Shown: piece by piece, positions 1 to 10,222 of the stretch
Layout: every line of letters begins with the position of its first letter
Numbering within the stretch: the stretch's first letter is position 1
Source: Lysobacter avium
Lineage (GTDB): Bacteria > Pseudomonadota > Gammaproteobacteria > Xanthomonadales > Xanthomonadaceae
Reading direction: 5' to 3'
Assembly: GCF_015209745.1 (NCBI RefSeq)
Contig: NZ_CP063657.1
Location: 1-64,000 of the forward strand
Length of the DNA: 64,000 nucleotides
The notes under the pieces: model-generated
What the model saw: the letters and a program-made list of their open reading frames with translations, nothing else
Told to the model about the DNA's origin: nothing
Databases searched by the model: none
Position numbers and translations under genes: made by a program

Positions 1-1260
1 TTGAAGCCGCTGCAATCGAGCGCGCGTAACGGCGCCATGGTGCTTTTTGCGCCCAACGCCTTCGTGGTGGAGCACGTGCGGGACCGCTACCTGGACCGGA
101 TCCAGGAGTTGCTGGCGCATTTCGCCGGCAGCGATGCGGTCAGCCTGGAGGTCGGTTCCCTGCCCCGTGCCGCAACTGCCGCTTCGGCCGCCGATGCCCC
201 CCATCGGGCAAACGCCGCGCCAGCCGCGGAAGCCTTCAACGGCAACCTGGACAGCCACTACACCTTCGAGAACTTCGTTGAGGGGCGCAGCAACCAGCTC
301 GGGCGCGCCGCGGCGATGCAGGCGGCGCTCAATCCCGGCGAACGCGGCCACAACCCGCTGCTGCTCTACGGCGGCACCGGCCTGGGCAAGACCCACCTGA
401 TGTTCGCCGCCGGCAACCTGATGCGCAGCAACAATCCCGGCACCCGGGTGATGTACCTGCGCAGCGAGCAGTTCTTCAGCGCGATGATGAAGGCCCTGCA
501 GGAGAAGGCGATGGACGGCTTCAAGCGCCATTTCCAGCAGGTCGATGCGTTGCTGATCGACGACATCCAGTTCTTCGCCGGCAAGGACCGCACCCAGGAA
601 GAGTTCTTCCACACCTTCAACGCCTTGTTTGATGGCAAGCAGCAGATCATCCTCACCTGCGACCGCTACCCGCGCGAGGTCGACGGCCTGGAGCCGCGGC
701 TGAAGTCGCGCCTGGCGTGGGGCCTGAGCGTGGCCATCGAGCCGCCCGATTTCGAGACCCGTGCGCAGATCGTGCTGTCCAAGGCCGCCGAGCGCGGCGT
801 GGTCATTCCCGAGGACGTCGCCTTCCTGCTGGCCAAGAAGATGCGCTCCAACGTGCGCGACCTGGAAGGCGCACTCAACACCCTGACCGCCCGCGCCAAC
901 TTCACCGGGCGGGCGATCACCACCGAATTCGCCCAGGAGACCCTGCGCGACCTGCTGCGCGCGCAACAGCACGCGATCGGGATCCCCAACATCCAGAAGA
1001 CCGTGGCCGACTACTTTGGCCTGCAGATGAAGGACATGCTCTCCAAGCGCCGCACGCGCTCACTGGCGCGTCCGCGGCAGATGGCCATGGCGCTGACCAA
1101 GGAACTGACCGAGCACAGCCTGCCGGAGATCGGCGACGCCTTCGGCGGCCGCGACCACACCACCGTGCTGCACGCCTGCAGGCAGATCCGCACGTTGATG
1201 GAAACCGACGGCAAGATGCGCGAGGACTGGGAAAAGCTCATCCGTAAGCTCAGCGAATAA
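1..1260 (+). CDS. dnaA: Chromosomal replication initiator DnaA, 5' end outside the window
   Basis: DnaA binds DnaA boxes at oriC, oligomerises with ATP and opens the duplex. The 419 visible residues begin mid-domain I, reading LKPLQ; family members carry roughly two dozen residues before this, so the TTG at base 1 is an internal Leu codon and not the start. Domain II is a short Ala-rich linker (about 55-80). The AAA+ core has Walker A GGTGLGKT (124-131) and Walker B LLIDDIQ (about 184-190). Domain IV carries the signature [15 protein letters not shown] near the C-terminus, which contacts the DnaA box. It is followed by the putative origin and dnaN, the usual order. Identity is certain; only the N-terminus is missing. 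Confidence 0.97.
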   Translation: MKPLQSSARNGAMVLFAPNAFVVEHVRDRYLDRIQELLAHFAGSDAVSLEVGSLPRAATAASAADAPHRANAAPAAEAFNGNLDSHYTFENFVEGRSNQLGRAAAMQAALNPGERGHNPLLLYGGTGLGKTHLMFAAGNLMRSNNPGTRVMYLRSEQFFSAMMKALQEKAMDGFKRHFQQVDALLIDDIQFFAGKDRTQEEFFHTFNALFDGKQQIILTCDRYPREVDGLEPRLKSRLAWGLSVAIEPPDFETRAQIVLSKAAERGVVIPEDVAFLLAKKMRSNVRDLEGALNTLTARANFTGRAITTEFAQETLRDLLRAQQHAIGIPNIQKTVADYFGLQMKDMLSKRRTRSLARPRQMAMALTKELTEHSLPEIGDAFGGRDHTTVLHACRQIRTLMETDGKMREDWEKLIRKLSE

Positions 1261-1274
1261 GGCCTGTGCCGCAA

Positions 1275-1343
1275 CTGGGCACAAGCTGTGGACAAGTCAC
1301 CGTCCCGGGCCCGGCCGAAATTCTATCCACAGCTTGTGCCCAG
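1275..1343. repeat. 18-bp perfect inverted repeat holding the first DnaA-box pair
   Basis: Bases 1275-1292 (CTGGGCACAAGCTGTGGA) are the exact reverse complement of 1326-1343, with 33 bases between the arms. Each arm contributes most of one DnaA-box-like 9-mer, so two boxes face each other. The second origin module near 1618-1680 keeps the same layout but its arms have diverged. Confidence 0.85.
1287..1331. promoter_or_regulatory. DnaA-box pair, module 1
   Basis: TGTGGACAA at 1287-1295 is the reverse complement of TTGTCCACA, one mismatch from the consensus TTATCCACA. CTATCCACA at 1323-1331 is also one mismatch away, on the plus strand. The boxes are inverted and separated by 27 bp, the same spacing as in module 2. 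Confidence 0.75.
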
Positions 1344-1392
1344 TCTGGAACGCCCTTGTACCGCGCTTGCAACATCGCCAAACATGTTTTAC

Positions 1393-1475
1393 ATCAATGG
1401 GTTGTGTGGCTTCTCCCGGCATTTCAGCCACACCACCACCACCAGGCTTTTGATTTATACCTATCTTTGTATTGG
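1393..1475 (+). repeat. AT-rich origin repeat, copy 1
   Basis: This 83-bp block aligns without gaps to 1734-1816, at roughly three bases in four. It begins ATCAATGGGTT, contains an ACC-repeat run, then GCTTTTGATTTA, and ends in TATTGG. TTTTGA (1448-1453) and TATTGG (1470-1475) are 16 bp apart, so it could be a weak promoter as well as an unwinding element. No gene follows this copy directly. Confidence 0.75.
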
Positions 1476-1626
1476 ATATTTCACGCACCCGAGCTAGGCA
1501 ATCCGCAACTCTTCACCGATCAGAACCCTGGTCTGGATCAGTGACCACGACGACGCTGAAGCTGATGGTCGGTGGCCCACACAAAGCGTCCCATTCCACA
1601 GGTCGCTGCATGGACGGGGCATAAGC

Positions 1627-1671
1627 TGTGGGCAAATGCGAAGGGGCGGTATCATCGTCAAGTTGCCCACA
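1627..1671. promoter_or_regulatory. DnaA-box-like pair, module 2
   Basis: TGTGGGCAA (1627-1635, minus-strand TTGCCCACA) and TTGCCCACA (1663-1671) are inverted and 27 bp apart, exactly 340 bp downstream of the module 1 pair. They differ from the DnaA consensus at two positions, so binding may be weaker than in module 1. Confidence 0.6.
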
Positions 1672-1733
1672 ACTTGTCCCTGCTGCACGATGCAGGTTGT
1701 ACAGGGGTTCTGGTGGTAGTAAAACCTTTGTTA

Positions 1734-1816
1734 ATCAATAGGTTATGCAGGTTCTACCGAAACTGCGCAGACACCACCACCACCACGCTTTTGATTTAAC
1801 CATTCTTCTGTATTGG
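1734..1816 (+). repeat. AT-rich origin repeat, copy 2 (just upstream of dnaN)
   Basis: This is the second copy of the 83-bp block, ending 19 bp before the dnaN start codon. It retains the ACC run, GCTTTTGATTTA, and TTTTGA (1789-1794) with TATTGG (1811-1816) spaced by 16 bp. Its position would suit a dnaN promoter or leader, although the distance to the start is short for a standard 5' UTR. Confidence 0.75.
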
Positions 1817-1835
1817 CAATAGGGGTAAGGACGGT

Positions 1836-2936
1836 ATGCGCTTCAGCCTGCAACGCGAAGTATTCCTCAAGCCGCTGTCCCAGGTGGTCAACGTGGTTGA
1901 GCGGCGCCAGACCCTGCCGGTGCTGGCCAACCTGCTGGCCCAGGTCCAGGACGGCCAGCTTTCGCTGACCGGAACCGACCTGGAAGTGGAAATGGTGTCC
2001 CGGGTCATGGTCAACGACGCAGAGGACGGCGAGACCACCATTCCTGCCCGCAAGCTGTTCGATATCGTTCGCGCGCTGCCTGACGGCAGCAAGGTCACGG
2101 TGACCCAGTCCGGCGAAAAACTGACCGTCCAGGCCGGGCGCTCGCGCTTCACCCTGGCCAGCCTGTCGGCCAACGACTTTCCGTCGATTGACGAAGTTGA
2201 TGCGACGGAACGCGTGCGGGTACCCGAGTCGACGCTGAAGGAGCTGATCGAGCGCACCGCGTTCGCGATGGCGCAACAGGACGTCCGCTACTACCTCAAC
2301 GGCCTGTTGTTCGACCTGCGCGAGGACACCCTTCGCTGCGTGGCCACCGACGGCCACCGCCTCGCCCTGTGTGAGGCGCCCTACGAGGGGGGCACGGGCA
2401 CCAAGCGGCAGATCATCGTTCCGCGCAAAGGCGTGACCGAGCTGATGCGCCTGCTGGAAGGTGGCGACCGCGAACTCGAACTGGAGATGGGCCGCGGTCA
2501 CATCCGGGTCAAGCACGACGATGTCACCTTCACCAGCAAACTGATTGATGGCCGCTTCCCGGATTACGAGGCGGTGATCCCGATCGGCGCCGACAAGGAG
2601 GTGCGCATCGACCGCGAGGTCCTGCGGGCGTCATTGCAGCGGGCGGCGATCCTTTCCAACGAGAAGTACCGTGGCGTGCGCATCGAGGTATCGCCGGGAC
2701 AGCTGAAGATCAGCGCACACAACCCCGAACAGGAAGAAGCGCAGGAGGAAGTCGAGGCCGATACCCGTGTCGACGATCTCGCCGTCGGTTTCAACGTCAA
2801 TTACCTGTTGGACGCCTTGTCCGCGCTGAAGGGTGAGCTGGTTGTGCTCGCGTTGCGGGACGCCAATTCGTCGGCGTTGGTGCGCGAGGCGGACAATGAG
2901 CGGTGCCGCCATGTGGTGATGCCGCTGCGACTCTGA
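1836..2936 (+). CDS. dnaN: DNA polymerase III sliding clamp, beta subunit
   Basis: The beta clamp is a ring-shaped homodimer that tethers polymerase III and repair enzymes to DNA. The 366-residue length is exactly that of the family. The N-terminus (MRFSLQREVFLKPL, then ERRQTLPVLANLL) and the C-terminal VVMPLRL, which forms part of the hydrophobic client-binding pocket, are both intact. The ATG at 1836 follows an AAGGA ribosome-binding site a few bases upstream. It lies between the putative oriC and recF, with a parS-like site 12 bp after its stop codon. Nothing unusual is seen in the coding sequence. Confidence 0.98.
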   Translation: MRFSLQREVFLKPLSQVVNVVERRQTLPVLANLLAQVQDGQLSLTGTDLEVEMVSRVMVNDAEDGETTIPARKLFDIVRALPDGSKVTVTQSGEKLTVQAGRSRFTLASLSANDFPSIDEVDATERVRVPESTLKELIERTAFAMAQQDVRYYLNGLLFDLREDTLRCVATDGHRLALCEAPYEGGTGTKRQIIVPRKGVTELMRLLEGGDRELELEMGRGHIRVKHDDVTFTSKLIDGRFPDYEAVIPIGADKEVRIDREVLRASLQRAAILSNEKYRGVRIEVSPGQLKISAHNPEQEEAQEEVEADTRVDDLAVGFNVNYLLDALSALKGELVVLALRDANSSALVREADNERCRHVVMPLRL

Positions 2937-2948
2937 TCGCAGGCGGTA

Positions 2949-2964
2949 TGTTCCACGTGGAACA
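2949..2964. promoter_or_regulatory. parS-like ParB-binding site 1
   Basis: TGTTCCACGTGGAACA is a perfect 16-bp palindrome matching the chromosomal parS consensus GTTNCACGTGNAAC. It lies in the dnaN-recF spacer. Clusters of such sites near oriC load ParB for chromosome segregation; parA and parB are not in this window. Confidence 0.88.
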
Positions 2965-2979
2965 TTGTTTTCTGTACAT

Positions 2980-3002
2980 CGCGCCCGGCATGTCCGGGCG
3001 CG
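2980..3002 (+). terminator. Hairpin after dnaN
   Basis: CGCGCCCGG (2980-2988) pairs perfectly with CCGGGCGCG (2994-3002) around a 5-base loop, followed by AGGCTTTT. The T tract is short, so this may be a weak terminator, an attenuator within a dnaN-recF transcript, or only a structural element. Confidence 0.45.
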
Positions 3003-3042
3003 AGGCTTTTAAGGCTCGTGGAATCAGTCCAGGAACGCTGCA

Positions 3043-4215
3043 ATGCGGGTAACGCGCCTCGACATCCGAAATCTGCGCGGCTTTTCCGAGGTGCAGTTGT
3101 TCCCCGGACCGGCGCTTAATTTCTTCTCCGGGGACAACGGCGCCGGTAAAACCAGTGTGCTGGAAGCCCTGCATCTGATGGCCTACGGGCGGAGCTTTCG
3201 CGGCCGCGTTCGCGACGGCCTGGTGCGGAACGGAGAAGCGGCGCTTGAAGTGTTCCTGGAGTGGAACGAAAACCGCCCTGGCCCTTCCGCTCTCGTCGAT
3301 GCATCGGACCTGCAAGTGGCCGCAAGCGAGCGCAAAGCGGGGTTGCGTCACAGCGGACAGGATTGGAGTGGGCGTCTCGACGGCGAGAACGTTACCCAGC
3401 TGGGTGAGCTGTGCGCCGCACTGGCGGTAATCACCTTCGAGCCGGGCAGCCATGCGCTGATCACCGGTCCATCGGAGCTGCGGCGCCGCTTCCTGGACTG
3501 GGGGCTGTTCCACGTGGAACGCGACTTCTTCTCCACGTGGCGACGCTACTCGCGTGCACTGAAACAACGCAATGCATTGCTCAAGGCCCGGGTGCCTCAG
3601 CCCCAGTTGGATGCATGGGACGCGGAGCTCGTCCACGCCGGCGAACCCTTGAGCCGCTACCGTCAGGTCTATCTGGACGCTCTGCAGCCTCATTTTGTGG
3701 AGCTGATGCGGGAAATGGCCCCTGCCCTGGGTGAATCGCGACTGGACTACGTTCCGGGCTGGCGTCGCGATGAGATGCCCTTCGCTGACGCCCTGCTGCT
3801 GGCCCGCGACCGCGATTTGCAAGCCGGCTTCACTTCGGTCGGCCCGCACCGTGCGGACTGGCGTATCGACTTTGGTTCGATCCCCGGCCGGGATGCGCTG
3901 TCGCGTGGACAGGCCAAGCTGACCGCGCTTTCCGCCCTGCTCTCGCAAGCGGAGCACTTTGCGGCCGATACCGGCCAGCAACCGATCATCGCGTTTGACG
4001 ATCTTGCGTCCGAACTGGACCGTGGCCATCAGCAGCGCGTGCTGTCCAGGTTGATCGAGTCCGGGGCTCAGGTTTTTATCACTGGCACCGAGATCCCGGC
4101 GGTGCTTGCGCAGAGCGGTGCAGATTTTGCAATGTTCCACGTGGAACAAGGGGTCATTTCGACAGGAACGGGAAATATCGACAACGTCCTCGGTGATGCG
4201 CCCTGGCAAAGGTAG
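3043..4215 (+). CDS. recF: DNA replication and repair protein RecF
   Basis: RecF is an SMC-like ATPase that loads RecA at single-strand gaps together with RecO and RecR. Walker A is GDNGAGKT (30-37). The ABC signature reads LSRGQAKL, and Walker B is the segment IIAFDDLASELD. The length of 390 residues is about twenty more than many homologues because of a C-terminal tail ending DAPWQR. Two parS-like palindromes lie inside the gene (3506 and 4133); both are read as Phe-His-Val-Glu, so they cost little in protein sequence. The ATG at 3043 gives the conserved N-terminus MRVTRLDIRNLR. Confidence 0.96.
   Translation: MRVTRLDIRNLRGFSEVQLFPGPALNFFSGDNGAGKTSVLEALHLMAYGRSFRGRVRDGLVRNGEAALEVFLEWNENRPGPSALVDASDLQVAASERKAGLRHSGQDWSGRLDGENVTQLGELCAALAVITFEPGSHALITGPSELRRRFLDWGLFHVERDFFSTWRRYSRALKQRNALLKARVPQPQLDAWDAELVHAGEPLSRYRQVYLDALQPHFVELMREMAPALGESRLDYVPGWRRDEMPFADALLLARDRDLQAGFTSVGPHRADWRIDFGSIPGRDALSRGQAKLTALSALLSQAEHFAADTGQQPIIAFDDLASELDRGHQQRVLSRLIESGAQVFITGTEIPAVLAQSGADFAMFHVEQGVISTGTGNIDNVLGDAPWQR
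3506..3521. promoter_or_regulatory. parS-like ParB-binding site 2, inside recF
   Basis: TGTTCCACGTGGAACG contains the full 14-bp palindromic core GTTCCACGTGGAAC (3507-3520), with one outer base differing from sites 1 and 3. It encodes Leu-Phe-His-Val-Glu-Arg within RecF. Confidence 0.85.
4133..4148. promoter_or_regulatory. parS-like ParB-binding site 3, near the 3' end of recF
   Basis: TGTTCCACGTGGAACA is identical to site 1 and a perfect palindrome. It lies in the last 30 codons of recF and encodes Met-Phe-His-Val-Glu-Gln. The three sites are spaced 557 and 627 bp apart. Confidence 0.88.
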
Positions 4216-4275
4216 CGATTCTCCCGGGCCAGCAGGCGCATCCGGGTTGACATGAGCGAGCCAACCTACTCCGCC

Positions 4276-4284
4276 TGCTATACT
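4276..4284 (+). promoter_or_regulatory. Probable extended -10 promoter for gyrB
   Basis: TGCTATACT is a TG-N extended -10 with the near-consensus hexamer TATACT at 4279-4284, 72 bp upstream of the chosen gyrB start. A TTGACA at 4247-4252 looks like a perfect -35 but is 26 bp away, too far to pair with it. Confidence 0.5.
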
Positions 4285-4310
4285 GGGCACTTGATTTCCC
4301 ATGTGTTTAG

Positions 4311-6839
<2,529 letters not shown>

Positions 6840-6849
6840 TTTCGCCGCC

Positions 6850-6914
6850 GCCCTGTTACCTGAACAGGGCCAGCCGCGATTCCACGGCCCGCGTTTTCGC
6901 GGGCCTTGTTGTTT
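6850..6914 (+). terminator. Double hairpin terminator after gyrB
   Basis: An 8-bp stem (GCCCTGTT/AACAGGGC, 6850-6870) is followed by a stronger one, GGCCCGCG-TTTT-CGCGGGCC (6886-6905), and then TTGTTGTTT. The second has the form of an intrinsic terminator. The rest of the gap, 6915-7160, shows no gene or clear site beyond the ribosome-binding site of the next gene. Confidence 0.8.
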
Positions 6915-7160
6915 CCAGATTGCGAATTTGTGAATTGGCGCACGCTGTCAGCCTCCGCCCTCTTCACCTGAAGCTGCATTACCGCCAATTACAGTCAATC
7001 CCGAGTCCGGATTGCGGGGCGTGACTTTGCCGCACGCGGCGGTTCGCAGCACAGCGCCCATGACCGAAGGCCCTTGCGGCGGGTCTTTCGCACTCCGCGG
7101 ATGACCAGGCGTTACCGGCGCAGCGCCGTTCCCCATCAATATGAACAGGAAGATCCGCCC

Positions 7161-7964
7161 ATGAAGAAGCTTCTCCTCGCAATCGCCATTGCAGGCGCCG
7201 TGGCTGCTTGCGCGACCACCACCTCGCCCACCGGCCGGACCCAGAACGTGGGGGGCATTTCCCAGCAGCAGCTTGACCAGATGGGACAACAGGCGTTTGC
7301 GGAGTACAAAAGCAAACTTCCGCGCAGTACCAACCGCGCCCAGACCGCCTACGTCGCATGCGTGGTGAATTCGCTGACGCGGGAATTGCCGGGCGCAAAC
7401 CAGGCAGGCTGGGAGTTCGCGCTGTTCAACGACGACTCTCCGAACGCGTTCGCGCTGCCGGGCGGGAAAATCGGCGTCAACACCGGCATCTTCAAGGTCG
7501 CCAGGACCCAGGACCAGCTGGCAGCGGTCATTGCGCACGAAATCGGCCACGTGATCTCGCGCCACCACGACGAGCGGCTGACCCGCCAGATAGGCGCCCA
7601 GACCGGGCTGGGACTGGTGGGAGCGCTGCTGGGCTCGCAGTACGGCAGCGGCGCCCAGCAGACGACCCAACAAGTGGGCGGCGCCCTCGTGCAGGGCGTG
7701 TTCCTGCTGCCCAACAGCCGCACGCAGGAGTCGGAGGCCGACGTGGTTGGACAGCGACTGATGGCGCAGGCGGGGTTTGATCCGCAGCAGGCGGTCACCC
7801 TGTGGGAAAACATGATCTCCGCCAGTTCCGGCAATCCACCCGAATGGCTTTCCACCCACCCCGATCCGCGGTCACGCATCTCCGAACTGCGCAACCGAGC
7901 GGGAAGCCTGGCCGGTACCTATCAGCAGGCGCGCTCGTCGGGACGCAAGCCAACGTGTGGCTAA
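7161..7964 (+). CDS. M48-family zinc metalloprotease lipoprotein
   Basis: This is a periplasmic, membrane-anchored protease of the M48 family, related to LoiP/YcaL/BepA types that degrade or help fold outer-membrane proteins. The 267-residue protein starts MKKLLLAIAIAGAVAAC, a type II signal peptide with Cys about residue 17. The zinc motif HEIGH (in VIAHEIGHVISRHH) and the third ligand Glu in ESEADVVG are intact. An in-frame GTG/ATG region upstream would only add low-complexity sequence, and AGGA lies before the ATG at 7161. It is a single gene between gyrB and a TPR protein. The precise substrate cannot be told from sequence. Confidence 0.88.
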   Translation: MKKLLLAIAIAGAVAACATTTSPTGRTQNVGGISQQQLDQMGQQAFAEYKSKLPRSTNRAQTAYVACVVNSLTRELPGANQAGWEFALFNDDSPNAFALPGGKIGVNTGIFKVARTQDQLAAVIAHEIGHVISRHHDERLTRQIGAQTGLGLVGALLGSQYGSGAQQTTQQVGGALVQGVFLLPNSRTQESEADVVGQRLMAQAGFDPQQAVTLWENMISASSGNPPEWLSTHPDPRSRISELRNRAGSLAGTYQQARSSGRKPTCG

Positions 7965-8085
7965 ACACGAATCGGTCCGGGCCGCAAGGTGGCTTCTGCC
8001 CGGAAACGCTTTCTGCTAGGTTGGCACTCCCACCGCAGCTTTCAGTGCCGTATCCGGTTCCTCCGGAGTGCGGACAAGAGACCCG

Positions 8086-9312
8086 ATGAATAATCCGAAT
8101 TTCTCCCAGCGGATCCTTGCCGTCGCCATGGGCGCGGCGTTCCTGACCATGACCGGCGCCGCAGTCGCCGCTCCTGCCGGAGAGCCGCAGGCGCGCGGCG
8201 GGGCCAAGAGCGCCGATCGCGACAGTTCGCGTTCGAGCCGGAAGTCCGAGGCGGTTGCCGAGACCTATCCCGAGGCGACCCGGAAGAATCCAACCGCGAA
8301 GGCCAGCCAGGGCATGTCGCGCAAGATGACCGAGATGGGCAAGCTGTTTGACGCCGACAAGCGTGACGAAGCCCGCGTCATCGCCGACGAGATCCTCGCC
8401 GACAGCAAGGCCAACAGTTACGAGAAGGCCTACGCGGCCCAGTTCGCCGCCCAGATCGCCTACGAGGCCGATGACATGCCCGCGGCGATCGGCTACTTCA
8501 AGCAGGCGATCGACGCTGACGGGCTGGACAACAACGCGCATTACGGGCTGATGATCAACCTCGCCCAGCTGCAGCAGCAGGAAGAACAGTACGTCGATTC
8601 GCTGGCGACCTTCGACCGCTTCTTTGCCGAGACCAGGAGCACCGACCCGACCCTGCTCATGGTCAAGGGACAGGGGCTTTACCTGATGCAGCGCTATGAC
8701 GACGCGGCGGCGACCATCAAGCAGGCGATCGCCGCCAGTGATGCGCCCAAGCCCGAGTGGCTCTCGATGCTGATGCAGGTGTACCTGGACGCGGACCAGA
8801 TCGGCGAGGCAGTCAAAACGGCCGAGCAGATCGCGGCGGCCAATCCCGACGACAAGCGCGCGCAGATGAACCTGGCCTCGATCTATTCGCAGGCTGACAT
8901 GTCCGACAAGGCGCTGGGGATCCTGGAGAACCTGCGCAGCAGCGGCAACCTGGATTCGGCCAACGAGTACAAGGTGCTGTTCACCACCTACGCGGGCATC
9001 GACGGACGCGAGAAAGACGTCATCGCCGTGATCAACGACGGCCTGGAAAAAGGCGTGCTGCAGCCGGAGTACAACACCTACGTCGCGCTGGCCCAGGCGT
9101 ACTATTTCTCCGACCAGCCGGCACAGGCCATCACCGCCTACGAAAAAGCCGCGCCGATGGCCAAGGACGGGGAGACCTATCTCAACCTGGCCCGCGTGCT
9201 GCAGCAGGAAAACCGCATCACCGAGGCCAAGGCCGCCGCGCGACAGGCGCTGGCGAAGGGCATCAAAAGGGAGAAGGACGCCAACGTGATCATTGCGCTT
9301 CCCGGCAAGTGA
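8086..9312 (+). CDS. Secreted TPR-repeat protein upstream of tonB
   Basis: A 408-residue exported helical-repeat protein of unknown specific role. The ATG at 8086 gives MNNPNFSQRILAVAMG and a signal peptide cleaved near AVAAPA. An Arg/Ser/Lys-rich segment follows (about 30-65), then an array of tetratricopeptide-like helix pairs (for example YFKQAIDADGLDNNAHYGLM and ITAYEKAAPMAKDGETYLNLA). Family members are found just ahead of tonB-exbBD in related genomes, so a link with envelope energisation or TonB-dependent uptake is plausible but not shown. A 148-bp gap separates it from tonB, so it may have its own transcript. Confidence 0.75.
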   Translation: MNNPNFSQRILAVAMGAAFLTMTGAAVAAPAGEPQARGGAKSADRDSSRSSRKSEAVAETYPEATRKNPTAKASQGMSRKMTEMGKLFDADKRDEARVIADEILADSKANSYEKAYAAQFAAQIAYEADDMPAAIGYFKQAIDADGLDNNAHYGLMINLAQLQQQEEQYVDSLATFDRFFAETRSTDPTLLMVKGQGLYLMQRYDDAAATIKQAIAASDAPKPEWLSMLMQVYLDADQIGEAVKTAEQIAAANPDDKRAQMNLASIYSQADMSDKALGILENLRSSGNLDSANEYKVLFTTYAGIDGREKDVIAVINDGLEKGVLQPEYNTYVALAQAYYFSDQPAQAITAYEKAAPMAKDGETYLNLARVLQQENRITEAKAAARQALAKGIKREKDANVIIALPGK

Positions 9313-9460
9313 CACGATCACCCAACCACCAGATCCTGCTAGGAAATGACAGCAGACTTTGGTATATCCTTGTAGGTTCTTGTCGCCACAACGGCGGCGC
9401 GACCCATCTGACGGTCCGAGGTGCTCCACGCGCCCGGCAATACTCCCGAGCTGACGGCGC

Positions 9461-10135
9461 ATGACGCAAGACTTGGATACTCCCGTAAAGAAGGCCAGAG
9501 ACGACAGCGAAGGTCTGAACTGGGCACGCATCGCCGGTATCACCATGGCGATCGCGGTTCACGCAGGTGCCCTGCTGATGATGCTCGCCCCGATGGCGGC
9601 ACCCCCGGCGGACAAGGTCGAAGAGCCGGTCACGATGGTGAACCTGATCAAGCCGCCACCGCCGCCGCCACCGCCGCCACCGCCGCCGCCGGAGCCGCCC
9701 AAGCCGGTCACTCCGCCCAAGGAGCTGTCCCCGCCGAAGCAGACCACGCCGTTGCCACCGCCGCCGGAAGCACCGCCGATCGTGTTCGATGATCCGAGCC
9801 CGGTGGACCTGCCGCCTGCACCGCCTGCACCGCCTGCTCCACCGGCGCCGACCACCTCGCTGGGTGCGGTCGACCCGTCGTCCAAGGCGATGAATCCGCC
9901 GCAGTACCCGCCCTCAGCGGCACGTGCGGGCATTGAAGGTACGGTGATCCTGGTGATCAGCATCGACAAGAACGGCAACGTGCTTGGCGTTGAAGTCGAG
10001 AAGTCCAGCCGCAACCGTGACCTCGACCGGGCCGCCATGGCCGCTGCAAAGAAGTGGCGCTTCAATCCGGAAGTGCAGAATGGAGTCGCCGTCGCCAGCC
10101 GCGTGAGGGTGCCGGTCGACTTCAACCTCAACTGA
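9461..10135 (+). CDS. tonB: TonB, periplasmic energy transducer
   Basis: TonB couples the ExbB-ExbD proton-motive complex to outer-membrane receptors. The 224-residue protein has a cytoplasmic head, one N-terminal transmembrane helix (about 28-48), and a long Pro-rich stretch (about 63-130, many Pro-Pro and Lys-Pro pairs) spanning the periplasm. The TonB C-terminal domain starts near PPQYPPSAARAGIEG. The motif GTVILVISIDKNG and the terminal KKWRFNPEVQNG are typical of the family. It begins an operon with exbB and two exbD genes, the arrangement in Xanthomonas, where it supports iron uptake. No clear Fur box was recognised upstream. Confidence 0.95.
   Translation: MTQDLDTPVKKARDDSEGLNWARIAGITMAIAVHAGALLMMLAPMAAPPADKVEEPVTMVNLIKPPPPPPPPPPPPPEPPKPVTPPKELSPPKQTTPLPPPPEAPPIVFDDPSPVDLPPAPPAPPAPPAPTTSLGAVDPSSKAMNPPQYPPSAARAGIEGTVILVISIDKNGNVLGVEVEKSSRNRDLDRAAMAAAKKWRFNPEVQNGVAVASRVRVPVDFNLN
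9652..9690 (+). repeat. CCG/CCA triplet tract encoding TonB polyproline
   Basis: Nearly pure CCG/CCA/CCT triplets encode an uninterrupted run of prolines. Such tracts can gain or lose codons in frame, changing the length of the TonB periplasmic spacer. Confidence 0.8.
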
Positions 10136-10222
10136 TCAATGCTGTAGCCGCACCGTTTTTTCGCTTCACCCCATTGCTTTACTAGCCGTCCCTTTCTTCC
10201 ACGACATCCAAAGGTAAGCGTC

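Larger units (their letters stand above)
1261..1835. other. oriC: Putative replication origin (oriC), dnaA-dnaN spacer
   Basis: This 575-bp spacer has no credible gene. It carries four DnaA-box-like 9-mers in two inverted pairs, an 18-bp inverted repeat, and two AT-rich 83-bp direct repeats. All are arranged as two modules with a period of about 340 bp. Position between dnaA and dnaN is where origins lie in many gammaproteobacteria. The AT-rich blocks could be the duplex unwinding element and/or the dnaN promoters. Origin function is inferred; GC-skew of the whole chromosome or origin mapping would settle it. Confidence 0.75.

Noticed and set aside
4247..4252. TTGACA as the -35 of the gyrB promoter
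   Set aside because: It is 26 bp from the TATACT -10, too far for a standard sigma-70 promoter; the extended -10 was kept alone.
7795..9546. 583-codon minus-strand frame opposite the TPR gene
   Set aside because: Low-complexity Arg/Gly/Leu/Val composition with no domain, fully antisense to a convincing exported TPR protein.
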